From positions 1 through 25,114 of the forward strand of contig CAITFY010000125.1 in assembly GCA_903891755.1 (NCBI GenBank): DNA of 25,114 nucleotides. The letters are read 5' to 3'. The position numbers and the translations under genes are program-made. The notes under the pieces were generated by a model that was not told the origin of the DNA, did no database searches, and saw only the letters and a program-made list of their open reading frames with translations. The DNA comes from an uncultured Actinomycetes bacterium. GTDB lineage: Bacteria; Actinomycetota; Actinomycetes; Nanopelagicales; Nanopelagicaceae. Below, one piece after another: positions 7,590 through 14,750 of the stretch (positions are counted from its first letter, which is position 1; each line of letters starts with the position of its first letter).

Positions 7590-7760
7590 AACTGTGAAGC
7601 TAGCCTCTCGAAAGGCAGTCTTTACAACCCGCTTGCCATGACGACAGATTTAGTTGAAGCGCACAGGGCTCTCGATAAAGCAGTTCTTAAGTCATTTAAA
7701 TTTCCTGGTTCAGCGACAGAGCCCGAGATTGTTTCGCTTCTTGGTCTAGGCCCAAACTCC
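7590..7760 (+). pseudogene. C-terminal remnant of an MmeI-like (type IIL) DNA methyltransferase
   Basis: After an in-frame TGA at 7587-7589 the frame reads NCEASLSKGSLYNPLAMTTD and continues LVEAHRALDKAVLKSFKFPG and SATEPEIVSLLGL. The pattern L-Y-N/D-P..(M)..L..AH..LD.AV...(Y/F) followed by (E)EI...L is what I know from the C-terminal end of MmeI/YeeA-type restriction-modification methyltransferases. The catalytic NPPY and nuclease parts are absent from the window. The frame stays open to 7922, but beyond about 7760 it is only the shadow of the DUF6504 gene. The first ATG is 7638, without a ribosome site. I read this as the decayed tail of a lost restriction-modification gene; a small expressed ORF is the less likely alternative. 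Confidence 0.5.
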
Positions 7761-7766
7761 ACCCAC

Positions 7767-7795
7767 TTGCCCCTGTCAGTCAGGGGGACTATCTT
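7767..7795 (+). promoter_or_regulatory. SOS operon promoter
   Basis: TTGCCC (7767-7772), a 17-nt spacer, then TATCTT (7790-7795), 8 nt before the ATG at 7804. This is the best -35/-10 pair in the window. It implies transcription starting at or within a few bases of the start codon, so the mRNA should be leaderless. The LexA box begins at the end of the -10 hexamer. Confidence 0.65.
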
Positions 7796-7812
7796 TCGAA
7801 CATATGTTCGAA
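7795..7812. promoter_or_regulatory. LexA-binding SOS box
   Basis: Perfect 18-bp palindrome TTCGAACATATGTTCGAA, containing the Actinobacteria/Gram-positive LexA core TCGAAC-N4-GTTCGA (7796-7811). It overlaps the last base of the -10 box and the start codon of the first gene (ATG 7804), so bound LexA would block promoter opening and early transcription. It is the only such palindrome I found, and it stands in front of dnaE2 and dinB, which are typical SOS genes. Confidence 0.92.
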
Positions 7813-8190
7813 CAAGCCGTAAACCCGCCCGCCACCCCTGGATCCGTCCCAGGGGTTACTGGTACGGGCCGGGAGGCGCCAGCGGTGGCGCAGGTGGCTG
7901 GGGCGAGGGTTATTGCGCCTGAAGGTGAGCCACTTGAGTTCATTTATAAGGGTCGGCGCTTTCATGTGCACGCGGTTGTTTCCAGATGGCGGGAGTCCGG
8001 GGGTTGGTGGAACCGGATTGATGATGGTCGGCTCAAGAAGGGTCCTCTGGAAGATGTCATCTTCGATGATGGGGGCAAGGCGATCTGGAGGGTGGAGGCG
8101 GCTCCTGAGGGGGCGCTGGCGACCTTTGAGATCGAGCTCGATGAGATAACTGGCAAGTGGCAGATACGCCCCACATCTAGACCGTCATGA
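7804..8190 (+). CDS. DUF6504-like protein, first gene of the SOS mutagenesis operon
   Basis: Protein of 128 residues. After a low-complexity, Pro/Gly/Ala-rich start (about 1-42), the conserved part reads EFIYKGRRFHVHAVVSRWRE, then GGWWNR, then KAIWRVEAAPEGALATFEIE and ends in a W-containing strand (GKWQIRP). The pattern R-x-(F/Y)-x-V-x-x-V-x-x-W-R-E...WW...WRVEA matches the small actinobacterial DUF6504 proteins found beside ImuB/DinB and DnaE2 genes. The role is unknown; a translesion-polymerase accessory function is inferred from context. The ATG at 7804 lies within the LexA box and 8 nt after the -10 box, which supports a leaderless start. The stop overlaps the dnaE2 start (ATGA). Confidence 0.75.
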   Translation: MFEQAVNPPATPGSVPGVTGTGREAPAVAQVAGARVIAPEGEPLEFIYKGRRFHVHAVVSRWRESGGWWNRIDDGRLKKGPLEDVIFDDGGKAIWRVEAAPEGALATFEIELDEITGKWQIRPTSRPS

Positions 8191-11100
8191 AACTTCCATT
8201 TACACATTTAACTCTGGCCAGTGGCTACTCCTTTAAATATGGGACAGCTCTGCCACATAAATTGGTGGAGCGTGCTGCCGAACAAGGTGCGACTGCTCTA
8301 GCTCTTACAGATCGTGATGGGGCTGCTGGTGCGATTCGTTTTGCGAAGGCATGTGAAGAGTTTGGTGTGGCACCGATTCTTGGGGTCAACTTAAGTTTTC
8401 TGCAGAAGAAATATCGCGTCACTGTCTTTGCGCAGGGCGATGGGTTAGGTGCGCTCTATAGGTTGATTACCAGTATCAATTTGAGCGAGGACAAATTACT
8501 TACCTATAAAGTTTTAACTTCTGCATCCCAATATTCATCGCAGTTGATCTTGGCGCATGGAGTTGAGTCGCAGTTGGCTGCTGCTATTAATGCGCGCAGG
8601 TCTGAAGAGGCGATGTCGATTTATGGGGCGGCATCTGATTTATTTGCAACACAGGTTTTGGATTGCACATCGCATCTGCGAGCGGGGACTGGTCCATACT
8701 CCACGACATATGCGGCGCGGATGTTGGGCTTTGCACGGGATCACAATCTTCCTGCAGTTTTAAGTAATGCAGTGCGGATGCTCGATCGCGCAGATGGTCC
8801 GATTGCAGATGTGCTGGATTCAGCGCGCAAGTTAGTGCCCTTGCATCACAAACATGTGGAGCGCAGTAATAGTGAGGCGTATCTAAAGAACCCTGCAGAG
8901 ATGGCATGGGTTGGTGATGAGATTGCTAGAGCGGCGGGAGAGCGCAACGGCAATCGCTTGCTTGCTGATACCGAGAACTTGGCGCAGAGGTTGCGGTTAT
9001 CACCACGACGCGACATTGGACTCGGTGCGATTCATCTTCCGCATATTAAAGATCCGACAGAGCTTCGCCATCGCACTCGCGCTGCCTTATCGCGTTACAC
9101 CGGCGAGCTATCTGTTAAAGCTGCGGTGCGATTAGAAGAAGAGCTCGAGACCGTTACGACACTGGGCTTTGAGCCTTACTTCTTAAGTGTTGCTGCGGTT
9201 GCCGATATGGCGCGGGCACGGGGGATCAGGGTCGCGGCGCGTGGATCCGGAGCGGGTTCTTTGATTTGCTACCTGCTTGGAATATCTGGTGTCGAACCTA
9301 TTAGCCAAGGTTTATTGATGGAGCGCTTCTGTTCGGTATTGCGCGCAGAGCTTCCCGATATTGATATTGATGTGGAGTCAGATCGCCGGCTTGAGATATA
9401 TAGCGCGGTCTTTGATCGCTATGGCTTTAAGAGCGATAAATATGCGCCGGGGGATAACAGTTCGACTGCGACTGTTGCGATGGTTGAGACATATAAGGCG
9501 CGTCATGCGATCCGTGATGTTGGTGCGGCGCTTGGGATTGCCCCGATGGAGATTGATTTGATTGCAAAGTCGATGCCGCGCATTAGATCGCGCAATATTC
9601 AAAAGGCGCTGGAGAACCTGCCAGAGCTGAAGAGTCTTAACCTCAATAGTCCGATGCTGAAGATGGCGATTAGTCTGGCTGCAAAACTCGATGGCTTGCC
9701 GCGCCACTTAGCGATGCATCCCTGCGCTGTTGTTCTCTCTGATCCAGGGTTGCTGGATTACGCGCCGATTGAGATGAATGCCAGCGGATACCCCATGCTG
9801 CAATTTGATAAGGATGATGTCGAGGCGGTTGGTCTGCTCAAGCTCGACATCCTCGGGGTACGGATGCAATCAGCGATTGCCTATGCCTTAGATGAGATTA
9901 AGCGAGTTGATGGAGTCGATGTGGAGATAGATCAGATACCGCTCGATGATGCACCGACCTTTGACCTTATTAAATCAGCGCGCACACTCGGTATCTTTCA
10001 GATTGAAAGCCCGGGACAGCGCGAACTCGTTGGAAAGTTTGCGCCAGATACATTCACCGATCTGATTATTGATATCTCACTCTTCCGGCCCGGTCCGGTT
10101 AAGAGCGACATGATTGTTCCTTTTCTGAATAGTCGCCAAGGACTCAAGCCGCGCGATCTGATTCACCCTGATTTATACGATGTCTTACATGAGACCGAGG
10201 GCGTAGTGGTCTTTCACGAACAGGTGATTCAAGTTATCTCGATTATGTCGGGATGTACTTTGGCTGAAGGGGATGAACGCCGTCGCAAGATGGGAAGCCC
10301 TGAGGGTCAGATTGAGGTACGAGACTGGTTCTATCCAGCAGCGCTCGCTAGGGGTTACACCAACTCGGTGATTGATGAGGTCTGGGAGATTTTGCGCTCC
10401 TTCGCCTCCTTTGGTTTCTGTAAGGCGCACGCCGCTGCCTTCGCGCTACCTACCTATCAATCGGCATGGCTCAAAACCCACTACATGGCGCCATTTATTG
10501 CAGGGCTCCTTACTCATGACCCAGGTATGTATCCCAAGCGTTTGATCTTGGATGAGGCGCGGCAATGGGGGATTGAGATTAAGGGAATTGATATCAATAA
10601 ATCTGATCGCAATTACCTGGTCGAGAAAGTTCTTATAGATGGCGATACCCGTGCGCCTTACGCAGCTCCTGACTTACTGAGTACCGGTAAGAGTTTGTCG
10701 CTACCTGATGCCAGGGGATATGCAATCAGAATGGCGCTGCGCGATATCGCGGGCATCAACGATGGTGAGGTTGAGGGAATTCTGCGCTCGCGTCCCTATC
10801 TTGATTTAGCAGATTTCGTGGCACGCTCAAGTGCTAGTCGTCCCATCTGTGAAGCGTTGATCATGGTTGGTGCATTCGACGAACTTCACCAATTAGATCA
10901 AGGCGCGCTTAATCGACGCGATTTACTTTTACATCTGCAAGATCTTTATAAGTTATCGAGTACAAGCATGCGCGGAACTGCAACCAATCAGATGGTGCTC
11001 GGTCTTACGCCACCACCACTTGAGGCGAGTGGTCTGCCAGCTTTGTCATCTGCCGAAGAGGTTCGCCACGAACTCGATCTCACCGGTATGGATATCTCGC

Positions 11101-11483
11101 GCCACATGATGGAGTTCTATGGAGAGTTCCTCAATCATGTAGGAGCAGTGCGTTCCTCAGATCTGATTCACAAGCGCTCTGGAGAATCTGTCTTGGTGGC
11201 AGGGGTGAAGGTTGCCTTGCAGATGCCACCAATCCGTTCGGGTAAGCGGGTCATCTTCTTAACGCTCGATGATGGATATGGCTGTAACGATGTGACCTTC
11301 TTTGAAGATATCCAGCAGAGCAGCGGCAATCTCCTTTTCTCCTCCACCCTCTTCCTAGTGCGAGGTGAGGTCAGGCGTACTGGTCCGCGTGGAATCTCTT
11401 TGCGCGCGACGCAAGCGTGGGAACTCACCGACTCGTATGAGAAGTGGCGTAACCTGCGAGTTTATGAGCCAGAGCATGGATGA
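8187..11483 (+). CDS. dnaE2: Error-prone DNA polymerase III alpha-type subunit DnaE2 (ImuC)
   Basis: C-family DNA polymerase of 1098 residues, the usual DnaE2 length, used for damage-induced mutagenic lesion bypass. Order: PHP domain (1 to about 270), palm/thumb/fingers, helix-hairpin-helix region, and a C-terminal OB fold (SVLVAGVKVALQMPPIRSGK and after). The catalytic Asp residues are present: D393 and D395 in PDIDIDVES, and D554 in LKLDILGV. The fingers motif RVAARGSGAGSLICYLLGIS (about 345-364) is intact. In the PHP domain the metal-binding HxH is replaced by TLA (HLTLASGYSF, residues 7-16) and TDHDG reads TDRDG, so PHP nuclease activity is unlikely. The ATG overlaps the DUF6504 stop by 4 nt. 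It is under LexA control through the operon promoter. Confidence 0.92.
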   Translation: MKLPFTHLTLASGYSFKYGTALPHKLVERAAEQGATALALTDRDGAAGAIRFAKACEEFGVAPILGVNLSFLQKKYRVTVFAQGDGLGALYRLITSINLSEDKLLTYKVLTSASQYSSQLILAHGVESQLAAAINARRSEEAMSIYGAASDLFATQVLDCTSHLRAGTGPYSTTYAARMLGFARDHNLPAVLSNAVRMLDRADGPIADVLDSARKLVPLHHKHVERSNSEAYLKNPAEMAWVGDEIARAAGERNGNRLLADTENLAQRLRLSPRRDIGLGAIHLPHIKDPTELRHRTRAALSRYTGELSVKAAVRLEEELETVTTLGFEPYFLSVAAVADMARARGIRVAARGSGAGSLICYLLGISGVEPISQGLLMERFCSVLRAELPDIDIDVESDRRLEIYSAVFDRYGFKSDKYAPGDNSSTATVAMVETYKARHAIRDVGAALGIAPMEIDLIAKSMPRIRSRNIQKALENLPELKSLNLNSPMLKMAISLAAKLDGLPRHLAMHPCAVVLSDPGLLDYAPIEMNASGYPMLQFDKDDVEAVGLLKLDILGVRMQSAIAYALDEIKRVDGVDVEIDQIPLDDAPTFDLIKSARTLGIFQIESPGQRELVGKFAPDTFTDLIIDISLFRPGPVKSDMIVPFLNSRQGLKPRDLIHPDLYDVLHETEGVVVFHEQVIQVISIMSGCTLAEGDERRRKMGSPEGQIEVRDWFYPAALARGYTNSVIDEVWEILRSFASFGFCKAHAAAFALPTYQSAWLKTHYMAPFIAGLLTHDPGMYPKRLILDEARQWGIEIKGIDINKSDRNYLVEKVLIDGDTRAPYAAPDLLSTGKSLSLPDARGYAIRMALRDIAGINDGEVEGILRSRPYLDLADFVARSSASRPICEALIMVGAFDELHQLDQGALNRRDLLLHLQDLYKLSSTSMRGTATNQMVLGLTPPPLEASGLPALSSAEEVRHELDLTGMDISRHMMEFYGEFLNHVGAVRSSDLIHKRSGESVLVAGVKVALQMPPIRSGKRVIFLTLDDGYGCNDVTFFEDIQQSSGNLLFSSTLFLVRGEVRRTGPRGISLRATQAWELTDSYEKWRNLRVYEPEHG

Positions 11484-12663
11484 GATCGCAACGATCCTTC
11501 ATGTGGATATGGATGCCTTCTATGCATCTGTCGCCATAAGGGATGATCCATCGCTCCAAGGTAAAGCTGTTGTTGTTGGTGCAGGTGCGCGCGGGGTAGT
11601 GCTCTCTGCAAATTACGAAGCCCGCAAATATGGAATTCGCGCTGCAATGCCAGTGGGACGCGCACAACGGATGGCGCCACATGCCATCTTTGTTGTACCA
11701 AACCACCATCGCTACAGCGAGGTCTCGCACGGCATCATGGAGATCTTCGGAAGTTACACGCCACTCGTTGAACCCATCTCTCTCGATGAAGCCTTCTTAG
11801 ACGTGACAGGCTCTCGCAAACTCATTGGAGATGGGCCAGAGATTGCAAAGCGAATTCGCGCCGATGTTTATAACCAGGCAGGTATTACCTGCTCTGTTGG
11901 AATTGCCACCACCAAGTTCATCGCAAAACTCGCATCTCAAGCCTGCAAGCCAAATGGCATGCTCGAAGTTGATCCCGCCAAGGTAATTGATTTCTTGCAT
12001 CCCTTACCGGTGAGCGCGGTGTGGGGAGTGGGACCGAAAACCAACGAAGAGCTCTTGCGACTTGGACTTCGCACCGTTGGAGATATTGCAAAGACCCCGC
12101 GTCAAACTCTGGTGCGCGCACTGGGCGAAGCAAATGGCTCACATCTCTACGAACTGGCATGGGGACGTGACTATCGCGCCGTCACACCAGATGAACCAGA
12201 TAAAAGCATTAGCGCAGCCGAAACATTCGCTCGCGATCTAGAAGATCAAGAAGAGATCTTGCGCGAACTCTTGCGCCTCACCGAGAAAGCTAGCGCCAGA
12301 TTGCGTGCTCGCAAGATGTCGGCGCAGACCATCGCAATCAAGGTGCGCTTTGCAGATTTCAAAACTATCTCTAGATCCAAAACCGTTGCCCTTCCGATTG
12401 ATGGGATGCAGGAGTGCTATGAAGTTGCAAAGAAGTTGTATTTGGCGCTCAAACTAGATCGTGCACGAATTCGATTGATTGGAATTTCCTTAGAAGGTCT
12501 CATTGATTCCGACGGGGCTCCAGTTCAGCTTGAGCTTGGTGAGCGTGAGAGCGGCTGGCGAGAGGCGACACGCGCCATGGATCAGGCGAAGGCGCGTTTT
12601 GGAGCAGAATCTGTACGCCCAGCCCGGCTGCTGGAGCGATCTAGTGAGGAAACTGAGAGTTAA
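11476..12663 (+). CDS. dinB: DNA polymerase IV (Y family)
   Basis: Y-family translesion polymerase of about 395 residues. Catalytic residues are intact: D11 in LHVDMDAFYASV and D104-E105 in SLDEAFLDVTGS, with Tyr16 at the steric-gate position. Other parts are TTKFIAKLASQACKPNG, the helix-hairpin-helix VWGVGPKTNEELLRLGLRTVGD, and the little-finger domain. Near the C-terminus QLELGE resembles a weak beta-clamp motif (QLxLF) with Gly in place of the last aromatic. An active site argues for DinB rather than the inactive ImuB. I chose ATG 11476, overlapping the dnaE2 stop by 8 nt; ATG 11464 is possible. The open frame further upstream to 11365 is only dnaE2 in another frame. It is the third gene of the SOS operon. 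Confidence 0.92.
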   Translation: MDEIATILHVDMDAFYASVAIRDDPSLQGKAVVVGAGARGVVLSANYEARKYGIRAAMPVGRAQRMAPHAIFVVPNHHRYSEVSHGIMEIFGSYTPLVEPISLDEAFLDVTGSRKLIGDGPEIAKRIRADVYNQAGITCSVGIATTKFIAKLASQACKPNGMLEVDPAKVIDFLHPLPVSAVWGVGPKTNEELLRLGLRTVGDIAKTPRQTLVRALGEANGSHLYELAWGRDYRAVTPDEPDKSISAAETFARDLEDQEEILRELLRLTEKASARLRARKMSAQTIAIKVRFADFKTISRSKTVALPIDGMQECYEVAKKLYLALKLDRARIRLIGISLEGLIDSDGAPVQLELGERESGWREATRAMDQAKARFGAESVRPARLLERSSEETES

Positions 12664-12702
12664 CGGCGCGCTTCTAGATGGCGGGAGTCGCCACGACTGC
12701 CC

Positions 12703-12708
12703 TATTCT
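12703..12708 (+). promoter_or_regulatory. Putative -10 box of the DUF3040 gene, leaderless start
   Basis: TATTCT followed by 6 nt and then the ATG at 12715, 39 nt after the dinB stop. No ribosome site lies between. No clear -35 hexamer was seen. It supports ATG 12715 over the in-frame TTG at 12709, which would lie at or before the transcription start. Confidence 0.45.
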
Positions 12709-12714
12709 TTGGCC

Positions 12715-13077
12715 ATGCCTTTGTCAGATCATGAACGCAAACTTCTCGCGGAGATGGAAGCGGCCTTCGAACAAGAAGACCCACGCCTCGTCTCAACGCT
12801 GACTGGAAGCGCGCGTACAAAACAGGGCAGCTTCGTTCTTTATGGAGTCGTTGGGGTTCTTGCTGGAATGGCAATTCTCTTCGCCGGACTCATCGCAAAG
12901 ATCATCGCAGTTGGATTACTCGGCTTCCTCGTAGCACTTGCTGGTGCATTCTTTATCTTTACAAATCTCTCCCTCGGCAAGAATGGCAAAGGCGCAATGC
13001 GCGGAGCTAAGCCAAAAAAAGCCAAGTGGAGTGATCGCCTTGAAGGACGATGGGATCGTCGCAACTTCGATAATTAA
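12715..13077 (+). CDS. DUF3040 family membrane protein
   Basis: Actinobacteria-specific small membrane protein of 120 residues. The N-terminal pattern MPLSDHERKLLAEMEAAFEQ is the DUF3040 hallmark. Two hydrophobic segments follow (about 41-62 and 64-83), then a basic tail rich in Lys and Arg. In related genomes it often sits between dinB and the mraZ cluster, as here. Function unknown. It converges on the ABC permease gene with only 8 nt between the stop codons and no recognisable terminator. Confidence 0.88.
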   Translation: MPLSDHERKLLAEMEAAFEQEDPRLVSTLTGSARTKQGSFVLYGVVGVLAGMAILFAGLIAKIIAVGLLGFLVALAGAFFIFTNLSLGKNGKGAMRGAKPKKAKWSDRLEGRWDRRNFDN

Positions 13078-13085
13078 TTTTTAAC

Positions 13086-13916
13086 TCAACGTAAGAAGAG
13101 TTTAGTTAACCTCTTGGCGGTTGCTGTTACTCCAAAGATAACCATCACCACAAAATAAAGTACATGCCACAAGATTCCCCATGTCACTATCCCTAGGGTG
13201 AAATCACGGACCATTTCTATCGCCTGCCACAAGGGCAGTGCCTTCAAAATACCTTGCAGATAACCGGGATAGACAGTCAAGGGATAGAACGAGCCCGAGA
13301 ATAGAAACATCGGCAGCATCGCGACGTTGATGAAATCCATCTGTTGGAAGGTCGTAAAGCAGGAGGTGATCGCCATTCCAATCGAGGCGAAACCAAATGC
13401 AATCAGGACCGCGGCGGGGATCGCCATAATCGCCCACCAATTTGTAATGAGGCCAGCAGGAACAACAACACACATGAATCCAATGGCGTAGGCAAAGCCG
13501 CGGAGGAGGGCCCAGCCAATTTCACCGAGGGCAACATCTACCGAGCCGAGCGAAGTTTGCAACATCCCCTGATAAATGCGATCAAACTTCAACTTCCAAA
13601 ATACATTCCACGTTGAATCGTAGATGGCACCGTTCATGGCGCTGGTAGCGAGCAAACCTGGAGCGATATATGCCGCATAGGTAACGACGTGACCATTTTG
13701 CAGCGGGATCTTGCCAATCAAGTGGCCGAGCCCGTAGCCGAATGACAATAAATAGAGCACGGGTTCGAAGAAACCCGAAAGCACTGCAAGCCAAGCAGAG
13801 TTCTTGAATGCCATCAAACTGCGTTCCATGAGGACGTGTGCCCGGCCGGCGTAAGAGCCTTCGGCAAAGTGTCCGCGCCGAGACTGCGCGATTGCGACAG
13901 CGTTATCGAGAATCAC
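13086..13916 (-). CDS. ABC-2 type transporter permease (second of two)
   Basis: Membrane subunit of 276 residues with about six hydrophobic segments, of the ABC-2 (DrrB/NodJ-like) export permease family. Telling stretches are SAWLAVLSGFFEPVLYLLSF near residue 40, LLATSAMNGAIYDSTWNVFW near 90-110, and MLPMFLFSGSFYPLTVYP, the family's conserved segment before the last two helices. The GTG start overlaps the stop of the first permease (GTGA), so the two are probably made together and pair as a heterodimer. The substrate of such exporters (drug, lipid or polysaccharide precursor) cannot be read from sequence. Its 3' end faces the DUF3040 gene. Confidence 0.87.
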   Translation of the reverse strand: MILDNAVAIAQSRRGHFAEGSYAGRAHVLMERSLMAFKNSAWLAVLSGFFEPVLYLLSFGYGLGHLIGKIPLQNGHVVTYAAYIAPGLLATSAMNGAIYDSTWNVFWKLKFDRIYQGMLQTSLGSVDVALGEIGWALLRGFAYAIGFMCVVVPAGLITNWWAIMAIPAAVLIAFGFASIGMAITSCFTTFQQMDFINVAMLPMFLFSGSFYPLTVYPGYLQGILKALPLWQAIEMVRDFTLGIVTWGILWHVLYFVVMVIFGVTATAKRLTKLFLR

Positions 13917-14743
13917 CTGGATAACCTCGCCTCAAATTGTCGATGCGCGAATCTCATACCAAAAGCAAACATTGCAACTATGTACGAGATATGAAAGACG
14001 AACATCCAGGGGCTGATCTGGTGGCCATAGGTTAAGTAGCGTCCAAGTTCGGTGCTATGCCAGAGCGGTGAGAGCCAACCTACCCATCGCAAGTAGATTG
14101 GCATCGAAGATAATTGATAGAAAGTTCCGGAAAATAAGAAGAGCGGCATGATCACAAATCTATTGAGGACCATAAGGAAGGTGTCATCGTTCTTGGTCCA
14201 GGCAGCTAATCCCATAATGAAAGCGCCAAATGCCGCACCAGCGGCTAAAGCTGTTGGAATCGCCAGCCAGCCGCGCGCGGTTGTAAAGCCGTGGAAGAGA
14301 TAGATGATCGTTCCGTAGACGGTAACCGAGAAGAGAACGCGGGTCATCGCCGCCAACAAGACTCCGTTAGCAATCTGTTTGCCCGAAATAGGCGTGGCAT
14401 TGATTGCGAAGAAACTCTTATTCCATTTAAATCCCTCAAGCGTAGGGAAGACGACCTCATCGAGTGCATTCTGAATCGCTGCTGTCGCAAGCAGCGCTGG
14501 AGCGAGAAATGTCAGATATTTAACGCCATCCACTCCACCCGAGTGAGCATTTATTAACTTTCCGACACCCACGCCAACAGCCAATAGATAGAGGAATGGA
14601 TTAGCAACCGCAACAGAGAGGAGCGCGGGTAAGTACTTCATGAAGATCATGACGCGCGCTTCAACTACGGCGAAGGCACCGCGCGACTTAATACGTTCGG
14701 TATTTACCAGTTTGAGGGAACCTTGACGTGGAGCCATCTGCAT
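13913..14743 (-). CDS. ABC-2 type transporter permease (first of two)
   Basis: Membrane subunit of about 276 residues, similar in plan to the neighbouring permease, with about six hydrophobic segments and the conserved FVIMPLFLFSGTFYQLSSMP before the last two helices. The two permeases appear to be diverged duplicates. I chose ATG 14743 because AAGGCGGTG lies directly upstream on that strand and it starts 7 nt after the ATPase stop. A TTG at 14758, overlapping that stop by 8 nt, and an ATG at 14737 are alternatives. It is the middle gene of the three-gene exporter operon. Confidence 0.85.
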   Translation of the reverse strand: MQMAPRQGSLKLVNTERIKSRGAFAVVEARVMIFMKYLPALLSVAVANPFLYLLAVGVGVGKLINAHSGGVDGVKYLTFLAPALLATAAIQNALDEVVFPTLEGFKWNKSFFAINATPISGKQIANGVLLAAMTRVLFSVTVYGTIIYLFHGFTTARGWLAIPTALAAGAAFGAFIMGLAAWTKNDDTFLMVLNRFVIMPLFLFSGTFYQLSSMPIYLRWVGWLSPLWHSTELGRYLTYGHQISPWMFVFHISYIVAMFAFGMRFAHRQFEARLSR

Positions 14744-14750
14744 CACCGCC

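Noticed and set aside
7638..7922. A 94-residue frame read as an intact gene
   Set aside because: Its first third matches a methyltransferase C-terminus, while the part beyond about 7760 is the DUF6504 gene region in another frame. It has no ribosome site and spans the SOS promoter and LexA box.
11365..11475. Upstream extension of the dinB frame
   Set aside because: It lies wholly within dnaE2, and the added residues are not like a Y-family N-terminus. DinB proteins normally start a few residues before LHVDMDAF, as from 11476.
11476..12663. Calling the Y-family gene imuB because it sits next to dnaE2
   Set aside because: The catalytic D11, D104 and E105 are all present, whereas ImuB proteins lack them.
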